Shown here piece after piece: positions 1 to 9,288 of a DNA stretch of 64,000 bases (the stretch's first letter is position 1; every line of letters starts with the position of its first letter). The notes beneath the pieces are model-generated. The model did no database searches and was not told the DNA's origin. It saw only the letters and a program-made list of their open reading frames with translations. Origin of the DNA: Thiobacter sp. AK1 (GTDB lineage Bacteria; Pseudomonadota; Gammaproteobacteria; Burkholderiales; Thiobacteraceae); assembly GCF_039822265.1 (NCBI RefSeq), contig NZ_JBAJEX010000001.1:248001-312000 (forward strand). The letters run 5' to 3'. A program made the translations under genes and the position numbers.

Positions 1-773
1 GTCATGTTGGCCTGATCCTGGCCCAAGCTGAGATGGATCTCCACCGGCCCGAGCTGGGGCGGGGTCACCTGGATCTGGGCGAACTGCTGTCCCTGGTGGT
101 TTAACCACACCACCTTCTGGGCGAACTCGCCACCCCAGCCGGGACTGCCCACCGGCTGCTGCACGGCCGCCGCCGGCATGATTTCGCCGCGCGACGGTGC
201 GACGCCCTGGGCATGCCAAGCGGCAAGCGGTTGGGGTGTAGCCTCCGCCAGCCTCGAAGCCGGGGCGTCCAAGCTATCAAGATTTCGCGCTCCGACGGCG
301 TCTTTGGCCATATTCACCCCGGCCGGCAAAAGGAAAGGCTCGTCGGCAACTTTTGCCGGCTTGGCGTCAACTTGCGGCAAGACCGGTGGCAGCGAAGCAG
401 GCGCATCACCGGCCCTCTCGGCTTTGCTCGTGCCGGTGCGCGGCAGGTTGTCCTGCCGCCCGGCGGTCGGGGCCAGTTGCGAAGTAGCCGACACCAGGGG
501 CATTAGCGGCAGCGTCGGCAACGCTGCCGCGGGGTCCGTTGTCGATGGAACCGACCCGGCCACCGTGCCTGAATCGTCGGTAACTTGAGCCCCCTCCGCG
601 CGCGCTTCGGCGATGGGAGGCGAAAGCGGCACGGCGTCCTGCGCGAGCTGGCGCGCAAGCAAGCTGGCAAACAGCGCGCCGTCGGTTGCCGCCGGCTGGT
701 TAGCCGGTTGCTCGGCCACTGGGGGTGCGACGGCGATCACGGTGATGTGGGAAGAAACAGGCATGTTGGGCAT
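1..773 (-). CDS. fliK: Flagellar hook-length control protein FliK (N-terminal part, cut by window edge)
   Basis: FliK is the secreted molecular ruler that stops hook growth and switches the export gate from rod/hook to filament substrates. The frame starts at ATG 773, preceded by a CAGGAG-like ribosome site, and runs off the left edge without a stop. The visible part begins MPNMPVSSHITVIA, continues through a long Ala/Pro-rich, low-complexity segment typical of FliK, and ends in the conserved C-domain motif PPQLGPVEIHLSLGQDQANM. The gene is the last visible one of fliEFGHIJK. Only about 257 residues are in the window. Identification rests on the C-domain motif and position, because the N-terminal part is poorly conserved in this family. 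Confidence 0.85.
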   Translation of the reverse strand, partial: MPNMPVSSHITVIAVAPPVAEQPANQPAATDGALFASLLARQLAQDAVPLSPPIAEARAEGAQVTDDSGTVAGSVPSTTDPAAALPTLPLMPLVSATSQLAPTAGRQDNLPRTGTSKAERAGDAPASLPPVLPQVDAKPAKVADEPFLLPAGVNMAKDAVGARNLDSLDAPASRLAEATPQPLAAWHAQGVAPSRGEIMPAAAVQQPVGSPGWGGEFAQKVVWLNHQGQQFAQIQVTPPQLGPVEIHLSLGQDQANM

Positions 774-844
774 GAAACCGGCTCCTGCTTTGGGCCCGCT
801 ACGGGCGACACGAGCGGATAAGCAAACGACATGCCAGAACGTGG

Positions 845-1306
845 TCAATCTTCGCCGCGGGGCAGATGGGGGGTCGCCGCCCGGATGCGGCGCGCATGTT
901 CGTCCTGGTCCCGCTGCTCCAACCGGTTTTCTCGCACACGCTCGCTAGCGGCATGGCGCGCCTTGAGGACTTCGTAGGTTTTCAGCTTGCGGCGTTCCTC
1001 GAGCCAGACGCGCTGGCCGTGCTCCCAGGCCTGGCGGCAGCGTTCCACTTCGGCGAGCTGATGGCGAATGGCGACTTCGATCTTGGCAAGAAAGGCGTGG
1101 AAGTCTCGCATGCGCGTCACATCCAGCCCCTCCCGCACGGCCTGTCCGAGGCGCTGGCGGTATTCCTGCTGGTAGTCGCGCAGCTTGGCGAGTTTGTCCT
1201 CGGCGGCCTGCCAGGTCCGCTTGAGCTCGGCCAGCCGACGCGAGGCCGCCTCCAGCCGATCGGCCGCCAGATCGTGCAGGCTTTGCAGAGGGAAGCGACG
1301 CGGCAT
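845..1306 (-). CDS. fliJ: Flagellar export chaperone FliJ
   Basis: FliJ is the small coiled-coil protein of the flagellar type III export apparatus. It links the FliI/FliH ATPase to the FlhA gate and cycles export chaperones. The product has 153 residues, close to the usual 147 or so. It is almost wholly helical and charged, with heptad-like runs rich in Leu, Arg, Glu and Gln (for example LAELKRTWQAAEDKLAKLRD), and opens with FPLQSLHDLAADRLEAA, a typical FliJ start. It lies 11 bases after fliI and 71 bases before fliK. Sequence conservation in FliJ is low, so gene order carries much of the weight. Confidence 0.9.
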   Translation of the reverse strand: MPRRFPLQSLHDLAADRLEAASRRLAELKRTWQAAEDKLAKLRDYQQEYRQRLGQAVREGLDVTRMRDFHAFLAKIEVAIRHQLAEVERCRQAWEHGQRVWLEERRKLKTYEVLKARHAASERVRENRLEQRDQDEHARRIRAATPHLPRGED

Positions 1307-1317
1307 GGGCTAGATGC

Positions 1318-2742
1318 TCACCCGCCAAGAAGCCGTTCCAGGCGTAGGATGCTATCGTCGTAGCTCGCCCGCTCGCGCATGTCCTGCACCAGGAAGGCCT
1401 CCAGCTTGGGATACATGACGATGGCCTCGTCAAGCAAAGGGTCGCTACCGCGCACGTAGGCGCCCACGCTGATGAGATCCCGGCTGCGCTGATAGCGGGA
1501 ATACAGGTTTTTGAAGCGCCGCACCCGCTCCAGCTGCTCAGGCGAGACGATTTCGGTGATGGCCCGGCTAATGGAGGCCTCGATGTCGATGGCCGGATAG
1601 TGGCCTTGATCGGCGAGGCTGCGCGATAGCACCACGTGACCGTCGAGGATGGCGCGCGCGGCATCGGCGATGGGATCCTGCTGGTCGTCGCCCTCGGTGA
1701 GCACGGTGTAGAAGGCGGTGATAGAACCCCCACCCTCGCGCCCGTTGCCGGCCCGCTCCACAAGCTGCGGCAGCTTGGCGAACACGGAAGGTGGGTAACC
1801 CTTGGTGGCCGGCGGCTCGCCAATGGCCAGAGCGATCTCCCGCTGCGCCATGGCGAAGCGGGTCAGTGAATCCATGATGAGCAAGACGTGCTTGCCCTGG
1901 TCGCGGAAGTACTCGGCGATAGCGGTGGCATAAGCCGCCCCATGCAGGCGCAGCAGGGGCGGCGTGTCCGCGGGGGCCGCCACCACCACGGCGCGGGTGC
2001 GGCCCTCATGGCCCAGGATGTTCTCGATGAACTCCTTGACCTCGCGCCCGCGTTCGCCGATCAGGCCGACGACGATCACATCCGCGCTGGTATAGCGCGC
2101 CATCATGCCTAAAAGAATGCTCTTGCCCACGCCGCTACCGGCGAACAGGCCCATGCGTTGGCCGCGGCCCACGGTGAACAAGGCATTGATGGCACGCACA
2201 CCGGTATCCAGCACCTCGCGGATGGGGGCGCGCGCCAGGGGATTGAAGGGCCGGCTCTGCAGCGGCACGCGCGTTGCCGCTTCCACCGGACCGAGCCCGT
2301 CGAGGGGACGGCCGGCCCCATCCACCACCCGGCCGAGCAGCTCCGGGCCCACCGCCACCTGGCGTGCCCGGTCTTCCGCGCGCCGGCGCCGGATCAGACT
2401 ATCACGGGGGCGCGGCACCTGGAGCTCACTACTTTCCACGGGAATCACACGCGCGCCTGGCACCAGGCCATACACATCGGTGGAAGGCATGAGGAACAGG
2501 CGCTCGCCGGAAAAGCCCACCACCTCGGCATCCACGGTGAGCCCGTTGGGCAACTCCACCAGGCAGCTCGAGCCCACTGCCAGTTTCAGCCCTACCGCTT
2601 CCATCACCAGTCCAGCGACACGGGTGAGACGGCCCGTCATCGCCCAGGGCTTGGTGGCCCTCACCACATCCTGGCAGTCGCGCAGGAAGGCCTGCCAGTG
2701 CGCCAGGGCGTTGTCTTCGCTCTCAATCGTTCCAGTTTCCAT
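1318..2742 (-). CDS. fliI: Flagellum-specific ATPase FliI
   Basis: FliI is the hexameric ATPase of the flagellar export apparatus, related to F1-beta and to the type III secretion ATPases. The 474-residue product has the Walker A stretch [20 protein letters not shown], the Walker B region [27 protein letters not shown], and the C-terminal segment [16 protein letters not shown]. The chosen start is ATG 2742 ([11 protein letters not shown]), which overlaps the end of fliH by 20 bases. An open frame continues upstream to 2829, but those residues lie inside fliH and do not resemble FliI. Length and motifs fit the family well. Confidence 0.96.
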   Translation of the reverse strand: METGTIESEDNALAHWQAFLRDCQDVVRATKPWAMTGRLTRVAGLVMEAVGLKLAVGSSCLVELPNGLTVDAEVVGFSGERLFLMPSTDVYGLVPGARVIPVESSELQVPRPRDSLIRRRRAEDRARQVAVGPELLGRVVDGAGRPLDGLGPVEAATRVPLQSRPFNPLARAPIREVLDTGVRAINALFTVGRGQRMGLFAGSGVGKSILLGMMARYTSADVIVVGLIGERGREVKEFIENILGHEGRTRAVVVAAPADTPPLLRLHGAAYATAIAEYFRDQGKHVLLIMDSLTRFAMAQREIALAIGEPPATKGYPPSVFAKLPQLVERAGNGREGGGSITAFYTVLTEGDDQQDPIADAARAILDGHVVLSRSLADQGHYPAIDIEASISRAITEIVSPEQLERVRRFKNLYSRYQRSRDLISVGAYVRGSDPLLDEAIVMYPKLEAFLVQDMRERASYDDSILRLERLLGG

Positions 2743-3343
2743 CGCTGCCCAGTGCCGACACGATTCGTTTCCAGCGCGTCTCAAGGGTGGCATCGAGTTC
2801 GCTTTCTGCGGTTTCGATGCGGCAGCCACCGCGCGTCATGTGGGGATCTTCCACCACCCGCCAGACCGATTCCTGATATTCGTAGGCCAACATCTGGCGC
2901 ACCAGGTTGGCGTCGTCCGGATTCAGCACCAGCACCGGGTGTTCCGACAACTGGGGTAGGCTCTCGATGGCCTCACGCACCACGTCCAGCACGCGTTCGG
3001 GTTCCACGCTGAGCGTGCGTCGCACCAACTGACGGGCGACTTCCAGGGCCAAGGCTAGGATCTCACCCGCCATGGCGTGCTCGAAACCTCTTAGCGCCTG
3101 ATCCAGGCCTTGCATGAGCTCGCGCATGCGGTGCGCATCGGCCTCGCCCTGGGCACGTCCCTCGCGCACGCCGGCCGCGAAACCTTCCTGATAGGCCTGC
3201 TGGTGAATGCGTTCCAGTTCCTCGGCGGTGGGCAGCTTCACCGCGGGCTCCGGTGGCGGAGGGGGGTTGTCCTCCAGGGAGGCAAGCTCCCAGCGCTGGT
3301 AGGCGGAGAGCTGTTCCTTGGGGATGATGGGTTTGGAGGCCAT
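2723..3343 (-). CDS. fliH: Flagellar assembly protein FliH
   Basis: FliH is the stator-like regulator of FliI; it forms dimers that hold the ATPase at the export gate via FliN. The 206-residue product has a Pro-rich N-terminus ([15 protein letters not shown]), then a region with repeated Gly/Ala spacing ([20 protein letters not shown]), which is the GxxxG-rich helix typical of FliH. A C-terminal domain follows, ending in [20 protein letters not shown], a strongly conserved FliH signature. It starts 61 bases after fliG and overlaps fliI by 20 bases. Confidence 0.93.
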   Translation of the reverse strand: MASKPIIPKEQLSAYQRWELASLEDNPPPPPEPAVKLPTAEELERIHQQAYQEGFAAGVREGRAQGEADAHRMRELMQGLDQALRGFEHAMAGEILALALEVARQLVRRTLSVEPERVLDVVREAIESLPQLSEHPVLVLNPDDANLVRQMLAYEYQESVWRVVEDPHMTRGGCRIETAESELDATLETRWKRIVSALGSDGNWND

Positions 3344-3404
3344 GGCTAGCTGGCGTAAGGGTTACTCATGAATTATGACGCCGCCCGCCGCCGGGGCAAA
3401 GGGG

Positions 3405-4400
3405 TCAAATGAAGGCTTCTTCGCCCTTGCCGCCCAGGACGATCTGCCCTTCGTCGGCCAAGCGGCGCACGATCTTCAAGATCTCTTTTTGTTCGGCCTC
3501 CACTTCCGAGACACGCACCGGACCCTTGGCTTCCAGGTCGTCGCGCAGCATTTCCGCCGCGCGCTGGGACATGTTCTTGAAGATCTTCTCGCGCAGCTCT
3601 GGGCTGGCTCCCTTGAGGGCGATGATGAGGCTTTCCGACTGCACCTCGCGCAGCAACAGCTGTACGGCGCGATCGTCCAGGTCCAAGATGTTCTCGAAGG
3701 TGAACATCTCGTCCTGGATCTTTTGCGCCAGTTCGGGATCGAAGTCGCGCACCGCGGCCAGCACCGATGTCTCCACCGCCCCGCTCATGAAATTGAGGAT
3801 CTCGGCCGCAACACGGCTGCCACCCATGGCGCTCTTCTTGATGTTGTTGGGCGAGGTGATGAGCCGGGTGAGCACGTCGTTGAGATCGCGCAGGGCCTGG
3901 GGCTGGATGCCATCCAGGGTGGCGATGCGTAGGATCACGTCGTTCCTTAGCCGCTCGGTGAACTGGCCCAGAATCTCGCTCGCCTGGTCGCGATCCAGAT
4001 GCACCAGGATGGTGGCGATGATCTGAGGGTGTTCGTTCTTGATGAGTTCGGCCACGGCGGGGGCATCCATCCATTTCAGACTCTCGATGCCCGCGGTGTC
4101 GCCGCCGTGCAGGATGCGATCGAGCAGGCTCGCGGCACGGTCGGAGCCCAAGGCCTTGGTGAGCACGTTCTTGATGTAGGCGGCGGAATCCGCGCCCAGG
4201 GCAGTCTGTCCTTCCGCCTTCTCGCGGAATTCGGCCAGCACTTTTTCCACCTTCTCCCGGTTGACAGTGGATAGGCTGGCCATGGCTGCGCCCAGTTTCT
4301 GCACTTCCTTCGGCCCCAGGTATTTGAACACCTCGGCCGCCTCTTCCTCGCCCAGGGCGAGTAGCAGGATGGCGCTCTTCTCGATGCCCTCCTCGTTCAC
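3405..4400 (-). CDS. fliG: Flagellar motor switch protein FliG
   Basis: FliG is the rotor protein of the C-ring that meets the stator and generates torque. From GTG 4400 the product has 331 residues, the standard length. It opens with EEGIEKSAILLLALGEEEAAEVFKYLG-type sequence, carries the middle-domain motif EHPQIIATILVHLD, and ends with the charged torque helix (EILNFMSG, DFDPELAQKIQDEMFTFENI). The GTG is chosen because an AAGGAGG site sits 6 bases upstream and because it overlaps the fliF stop codon as GTGA. An upstream ATG at 4421 lies inside fliF and has no good ribosome site. Translational coupling to fliF fits the 1:1 ring stoichiometry of the two proteins. Confidence 0.96.
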   Translation of the reverse strand: MNEEGIEKSAILLLALGEEEAAEVFKYLGPKEVQKLGAAMASLSTVNREKVEKVLAEFREKAEGQTALGADSAAYIKNVLTKALGSDRAASLLDRILHGGDTAGIESLKWMDAPAVAELIKNEHPQIIATILVHLDRDQASEILGQFTERLRNDVILRIATLDGIQPQALRDLNDVLTRLITSPNNIKKSAMGGSRVAAEILNFMSGAVETSVLAAVRDFDPELAQKIQDEMFTFENILDLDDRAVQLLLREVQSESLIIALKGASPELREKIFKNMSQRAAEMLRDDLEAKGPVRVSEVEAEQKEILKIVRRLADEGQIVLGGKGEEAFI

Positions 4401-6013
4401 GCACCCTCCTTGCCGACCCACTCCCGCACGACGTTGGCCACCACGCTGGGATTCTGGCGCGCGAGCTCTCGCACCGCAGCGAGATTCTGCTCATAACCAG
4501 TGGGTTGGGCCGCCTCCGCGCCCCCCTCCGGCGCGGCCACGCCCTCTGGTAAGGGAGGCGGCGCCGGGGGGCGCGCCAGTTCCCGCAGGATGGGCCGCAG
4601 CACCACGAACACCACCAACCAGATGATGCTGGCGATGCCCAGGAACTTGAGCAAACCCAACCCTGCGCTCTGCACCCACGGGTTCTGGTAGAAAGGCAAA
4701 GCTTCCACCTTCTCCGCTGGCGGCAAGTTGAAGGCCGCGTTGACGACGTTGGCCGTATCACCCCGCTGGGCGTTGAAGCCCATGGCCTCCTTGACCAGGT
4801 TGGTGATCTGGGCGAGCTCCGCCTGGGACAGGGGCGCGATGCTCACCTTGCCATCCTTGCTGGTGATTCTGCGGTAGTTCACCACCACTGCCGCCGACAG
4901 GCGCTTGACTGCACCGGGCGGTAGCCGGGTATGGCGCACGGTCTTGTCCACCTCGTAGTTGATGGTCTGCTCTTTCTGGGAGGGCGCCACGGCCTGGGTC
5001 TGCCCCGCAGCAGGCGCAGTGGCCGGCGCGGTGATGGGCGCGCTGGCCGCGCCGGGCGGCTGGTTGGACAAGGCGCCCGGCACGCCGGCCGGTCCGCCGG
5101 TGGCGCCGATGCTCTCGCGGCTTTGCAGGCTACGCACCGCCGCTTCCTGCGGCGCCGGGTTGGGCTTATAGGTTTCCGCCGTCTGCTCGGTCTGGGCAAA
5201 ATCGAGCTCTGCCGTCACCTGGGCACGCACGTTCTCCGGCCCGACGATGGGGGCGAGTATGGCCTCGATGCGGCGCGCAAAGCCCTCCTCCACCTGGCGC
5301 ACGTATTCGAGCTGGGTGGCATCCAGTCCCGCCTTGCGTAAGGCCGCCTCGGGGCCGGTGAGCAGGTTGCCGTTCTGATCGATGACGGTGACGTTTTCCG
5401 GTGGCAAGTCGGGCACGCTGGAGGCCACCAGATGGACGATGCCGGCCACCTGCGCCGGTTCCAACCGGCGCCCGCCGCCCAGGTTGAGCAGCACCGAAGC
5501 AGAAGGCTTCTGCTGGTCCCGCAGGAACACGGAAGGCCGCGGAATGGCCAGATGCACGCGTGCGCCCTGCACCGCCGACAGGGACTGGATGGAGCGGGTG
5601 AGCTCGCCCTCCAGCGCCCGCTGGTAGTTGACCTGCTCTACGAACTGGCTCACCCCCAGCTTCTGGCCTTCCATCAGCTCGAAGCCCACCACGCTACCCT
5701 TGGGCAGGCCCTGGGAGGCGAGTTTCAGGCGCACTTCGTACACCTGCTCCATGGGCACGAGGATGGTGCTAGTGCCCTCTGTCTTGTAGGGCACGTTCAT
5801 CTGCTGCAGGGCGGCGATCACCGCACCGCCGTCGCGATCGGAGAGATTGGAGAACAGGACCTGGTAGGTGGGCGTGCGATACCAGAGCACCCCGGCCACC
5901 ACCAGTGCGAAGATGGCCGCGATGCCAATGATCAGACCCAGCTTCTGACTGTTGGAAAGCTGGGTGAAACCCGCCAGTGGGCCAAGCAGTGAGGATTGGG
6001 GGGCGAGGGCCAT
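4397..6013 (-). CDS. fliF: Flagellar M-ring protein FliF
   Basis: FliF forms the MS ring in the inner membrane, the platform for rotor and export gate. The 538-residue product has an N-terminal membrane helix (LGLIIGIAAIFALVVAGVLWY, about residues 25-45), the ring-building motifs TPTYQVLFSNLSDRDGGAVI and RVHLAIPRPSVFLRDQQKPSASV, a Pro/Ala-rich linker around residues 290-340, a second membrane helix near residue 455 (GLLKFLGIASIIWLVVFVVL), and a cytoplasmic tail that binds FliG. About 220 bases separate it from fliE. I see no separate promoter or gene in that gap. Confidence 0.97.
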   Translation of the reverse strand: MALAPQSSLLGPLAGFTQLSNSQKLGLIIGIAAIFALVVAGVLWYRTPTYQVLFSNLSDRDGGAVIAALQQMNVPYKTEGTSTILVPMEQVYEVRLKLASQGLPKGSVVGFELMEGQKLGVSQFVEQVNYQRALEGELTRSIQSLSAVQGARVHLAIPRPSVFLRDQQKPSASVLLNLGGGRRLEPAQVAGIVHLVASSVPDLPPENVTVIDQNGNLLTGPEAALRKAGLDATQLEYVRQVEEGFARRIEAILAPIVGPENVRAQVTAELDFAQTEQTAETYKPNPAPQEAAVRSLQSRESIGATGGPAGVPGALSNQPPGAASAPITAPATAPAAGQTQAVAPSQKEQTINYEVDKTVRHTRLPPGAVKRLSAAVVVNYRRITSKDGKVSIAPLSQAELAQITNLVKEAMGFNAQRGDTANVVNAAFNLPPAEKVEALPFYQNPWVQSAGLGLLKFLGIASIIWLVVFVVLRPILRELARPPAPPPLPEGVAAPEGGAEAAQPTGYEQNLAAVRELARQNPSVVANVVREWVGKEGA

Positions 6014-6234
6014 GGTTCAGCTTCCCGCCTCGAACGCGGTGCCGCCGCACCCGTCAACGCCCTGGGGCAGGCCCAGAAAGCGCGTACACTCAGCAACCAG
6101 GCCGATCCTCATGCCCGAGCCCTCGCTTCCCATTGCTGGGACGCGGCTAAGCGGCTTGCCCATAGAAAAAGCGGCGGCGGCGACACCAGCGGGCTCAAAC
6201 CCCGTCGCGCCGCACGCCCTGCCGCTTCGTGTCA

Positions 6235-6555
6235 TCAAACCTGGAGGTTCATGATCTGCTGGTAGGCCTCCACCAGCTTGTTGCGCACCTGGACCATGGT
6301 CTGGAAGGACACATCGGCCTTTTGCAGGGAAATCATCACGTCTTCCAGACTTACGTTGGGCGCCCCCTGTTCGAAGGCCTGGGCCAGGCGTTGCGCTTCC
6401 GTCTGGCTTTGGCTCACCTGCTCCAGGGAAGCCTTGAGCAAAGCGGCGAATTCGCCCCCTTCCGCGCCCGCGGGCTGCGTGCCCTGTCCGCCCGTGGCGA
6501 GCTGGGAGGCGGCCCGCATCTGACCTAGCAGCTGATCGATCCCTTTGGCATCCAT
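6235..6555 (-). CDS. fliE: Flagellar hook-basal body protein FliE
   Basis: FliE is the adaptor between MS ring and rod and one of the first exported substrates. The product has 106 residues, as usual. The C-terminal half carries the family signature: LEDVMISLQKADVSFQTMVQVRNK followed by LVEAYQQIMNLQV. The start ATG 6555 follows an AAGGACG site. It is the first gene of the fliE-K operon and is preceded by a sigma54 promoter at 6608-6623. The start region is short and Gln/Ala-rich, as in other FliE proteins. Confidence 0.95.
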   Translation of the reverse strand: MDAKGIDQLLGQMRAASQLATGGQGTQPAGAEGGEFAALLKASLEQVSQSQTEAQRLAQAFEQGAPNVSLEDVMISLQKADVSFQTMVQVRNKLVEAYQQIMNLQV

Positions 6556-6607
6556 GGCGTCGTCCTTGCTCGCGGTTCAAGTCACTATCGGCATTCGGAA
6601 GCATAAA

Positions 6608-6623
6608 TGCAAGATCCATGCCG
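6608..6623 (-). promoter_or_regulatory. Sigma54 (-24/-12) promoter of the fliE operon
   Basis: Read on the minus strand the site is CGGCATGGATCTTGCA. The invariant GG and GC are separated by exactly 10 bases, and TTGCA matches the -12 element fully. Transcription would start near 6596, about 40 bases before fliE. The gene just upstream is an NtrC-type activator (flrC), which fits the FlrC/FleR-sigma54 control of fliEF known in Vibrio and Pseudomonas. The match was found by eye and not scored. Confidence 0.75.
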
Positions 6624-6627
6624 ATCG

Positions 6628-7965
6628 TCAAGAGGCGTCGCCTCCTAAGGCAGCATCCTCTTTCCGGTAGCGGGCGAGCTTGTAGCGCAGGGTGCGCTCG
6701 CTCATGCCCAGCCGCTGGGCCGCGCGTTTGCGGGATCCACCCTCCGCCGCCAGCGCCTCCATGATGTGCTGGCGTTCCAGCGACTTGATGTCGGTTGGAC
6801 CTCGCGCCGCTTCGGCTGCCGCTACCGCCGACCCGGCAATTTTTGCCGCCGGCAAATGCAAATGGGACGGCTCTATCACGTGCCCCGGGGCGAGGATAAG
6901 TGCCCGTTGGATCACGTTTTCCAGCTCGCGGATGTTACCGGGCCAGGGTGACTGAGTCAATTTGAGCGCGGCCTCCGGCGAAAAGCTCATGCCATGGCGC
7001 TGCGCCTGTTTCGCCAGCCGGGCGAGGATGTGGCGTGCCAGGGGCACGATGTCCTCCCGCCGGTCCCGCAAGGGCGGCAGGTAAAGGGGAAACACATTGA
7101 GGCGGTAGTAGAGATCCTGGCGGAATCGTCCGGCCGCCACCTCCGCTTCCATGTCGCGGTTGGAGGTGGCGATGATGCGCACATCCACAGGAACCGGGCC
7201 CTTGCCACCGAGCCGCTCCACCTCCCGCTCTTGCAGCACGCGCAGCAGCTTGGCCTGCAGCGCCAGCGGCATTTCGGAAATCTCGTCGAGCAGCAGCGTG
7301 CCGCCATTGGCTTGCTCGAACTTGCCGGGCTGGGCGCCCGTGGCGCCGGTGAACGCACCTTTCTCGTAACCAAACAGAATCGATTCCAACAGGTTGTCCG
7401 GAATCGCGGCGCAGTTGATGGCGACGAAGGGCTTGTCGGCGCGGGGTGAATGGCGGTGCAGGTAGCGGGCCATCACCTCCTTGCCGGTGCCGGACTCACC
7501 GGTGATGAGCACGGTGGCATTGGAAGCGGCCACCCGCCGCGCCAGCGCCAAGACCTCCCGAGACATGGCGTCTTCGGCCACCACGTCGTCCTCGACCGGC
7601 GGCGTGAGCAGATAGCGCGCCACTTCGGCGAGCAGCCGGTCGGCCTCGAAGGGCTTGGTGAGGTAATTGCAAGCCCCATCACGCATGGCCTCGACGGCCT
7701 TCTCGATCATGCCATAGGCCGTCATCAACAGCACGGGAATCTCCGGCCAGCGGCTCTTGATGGCTTTGAGCAAGGCGTGACCATCCATGGGACGCATCTG
7801 CACGTCCGATATCACCAAGCCCACCGGTTCCCGCTCCAGGATCTGCAAGGCGGCGCGACCGTCTTCCGCCACGCGCACCGTATGGCCAGCGAGCGCCAAG
7901 GTGTCGCTGAGGGCCTCGCGCAGGTCGCGGTCGTCTTCGACGATGAGGATGGGCAGAGAGGACAT
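6628..7965 (-). CDS. flrC: Sigma54-dependent flagellar response regulator FlrC/FleR
   Basis: This is an NtrC-family response regulator that activates class III flagellar genes with sigma54. The 445-residue product has a receiver domain (ILIVEDDRDLREALSD, with phospho-acceptor Asp in VISDVQMRPMDG), an AAA+ domain with Walker A GESGTGKE, the sigma54 contact loop GAFTG, and Walker B GGTLLLDEISEMPL, and a C-terminal Fis-type helix-turn-helix (RKRAAQRLGMSERTLRYKLA). The start is ATG 7965 (MSSLPILIVEDD); the frame stays open to 8241, but that part lies within the kinase gene. It follows flrB after 16 bases and precedes the fliE promoter. Confidence 0.93.
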   Translation of the reverse strand: MSSLPILIVEDDRDLREALSDTLALAGHTVRVAEDGRAALQILEREPVGLVISDVQMRPMDGHALLKAIKSRWPEIPVLLMTAYGMIEKAVEAMRDGACNYLTKPFEADRLLAEVARYLLTPPVEDDVVAEDAMSREVLALARRVAASNATVLITGESGTGKEVMARYLHRHSPRADKPFVAINCAAIPDNLLESILFGYEKGAFTGATGAQPGKFEQANGGTLLLDEISEMPLALQAKLLRVLQEREVERLGGKGPVPVDVRIIATSNRDMEAEVAAGRFRQDLYYRLNVFPLYLPPLRDRREDIVPLARHILARLAKQAQRHGMSFSPEAALKLTQSPWPGNIRELENVIQRALILAPGHVIEPSHLHLPAAKIAGSAVAAAEAARGPTDIKSLERQHIMEALAAEGGSRKRAAQRLGMSERTLRYKLARYRKEDAALGGDAS

Positions 7966-7981
7966 CGAGGCGGCCTTCGGT

Positions 7982-9139
<1,158 letters not shown>

Positions 9140-9164
9140 GGGCAGAAGAGGGTGGCTGGGCACG

Positions 9165-9170
9165 ATTATA
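9165..9170 (-). promoter_or_regulatory. Possible -10 box of the flrBC operon
   Basis: A perfect TATAAT on the minus strand ends 25 bases before ATG 9139. No convincing -35 hexamer lies 16-18 bases upstream (the sequence there reads CGGTGG). It may be an activator-dependent sigma70 promoter or chance. Confidence 0.35.
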
Positions 9171-9229
9171 GCGTTACGCGCCTAAGCCCACCGACTCGAT
9201 CGCGCCGACAGGGGAAAATTTACTGGCCC

Positions 9230-9257
9230 TAAAGTTTTGCCGGGCGGCTGCCGCTAT
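9230..9257 (+). promoter_or_regulatory. Sigma28 (FliA)-type promoter of the chemotaxis operon
   Basis: TAAAGTTT begins at 9230 and GCCGCTAT begins at 9250. The enterobacterial consensus is TAAAGTTT-N11-GCCGATAA; the spacer here is 12 bases and one or two bases of the -10 differ. It lies about 30 bases before the first chemotaxis gene, where a FliA promoter is expected. Confidence 0.7.
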
Positions 9258-9288
9258 AGGGGCACAACCCGTATCCGAGGAGTCAACC

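Noticed and set aside
178-948. Plus-strand open frames over the fliK region
   Set aside because: They are high-GC shadows of the fliK frame, which has a ribosome site and the FliK C-domain motif.
945-1823. A 292-residue open frame on the minus strand across the fliJ-fliI border
   Set aside because: It is a shifted-frame shadow of fliI and fliJ, with Pro/Arg/Ser-rich composition and no family motifs.
2743-2829. N-terminal extension of FliI
   Set aside because: The extra residues lie inside fliH, lack FliI similarity and have no better ribosome site than ATG 2742.
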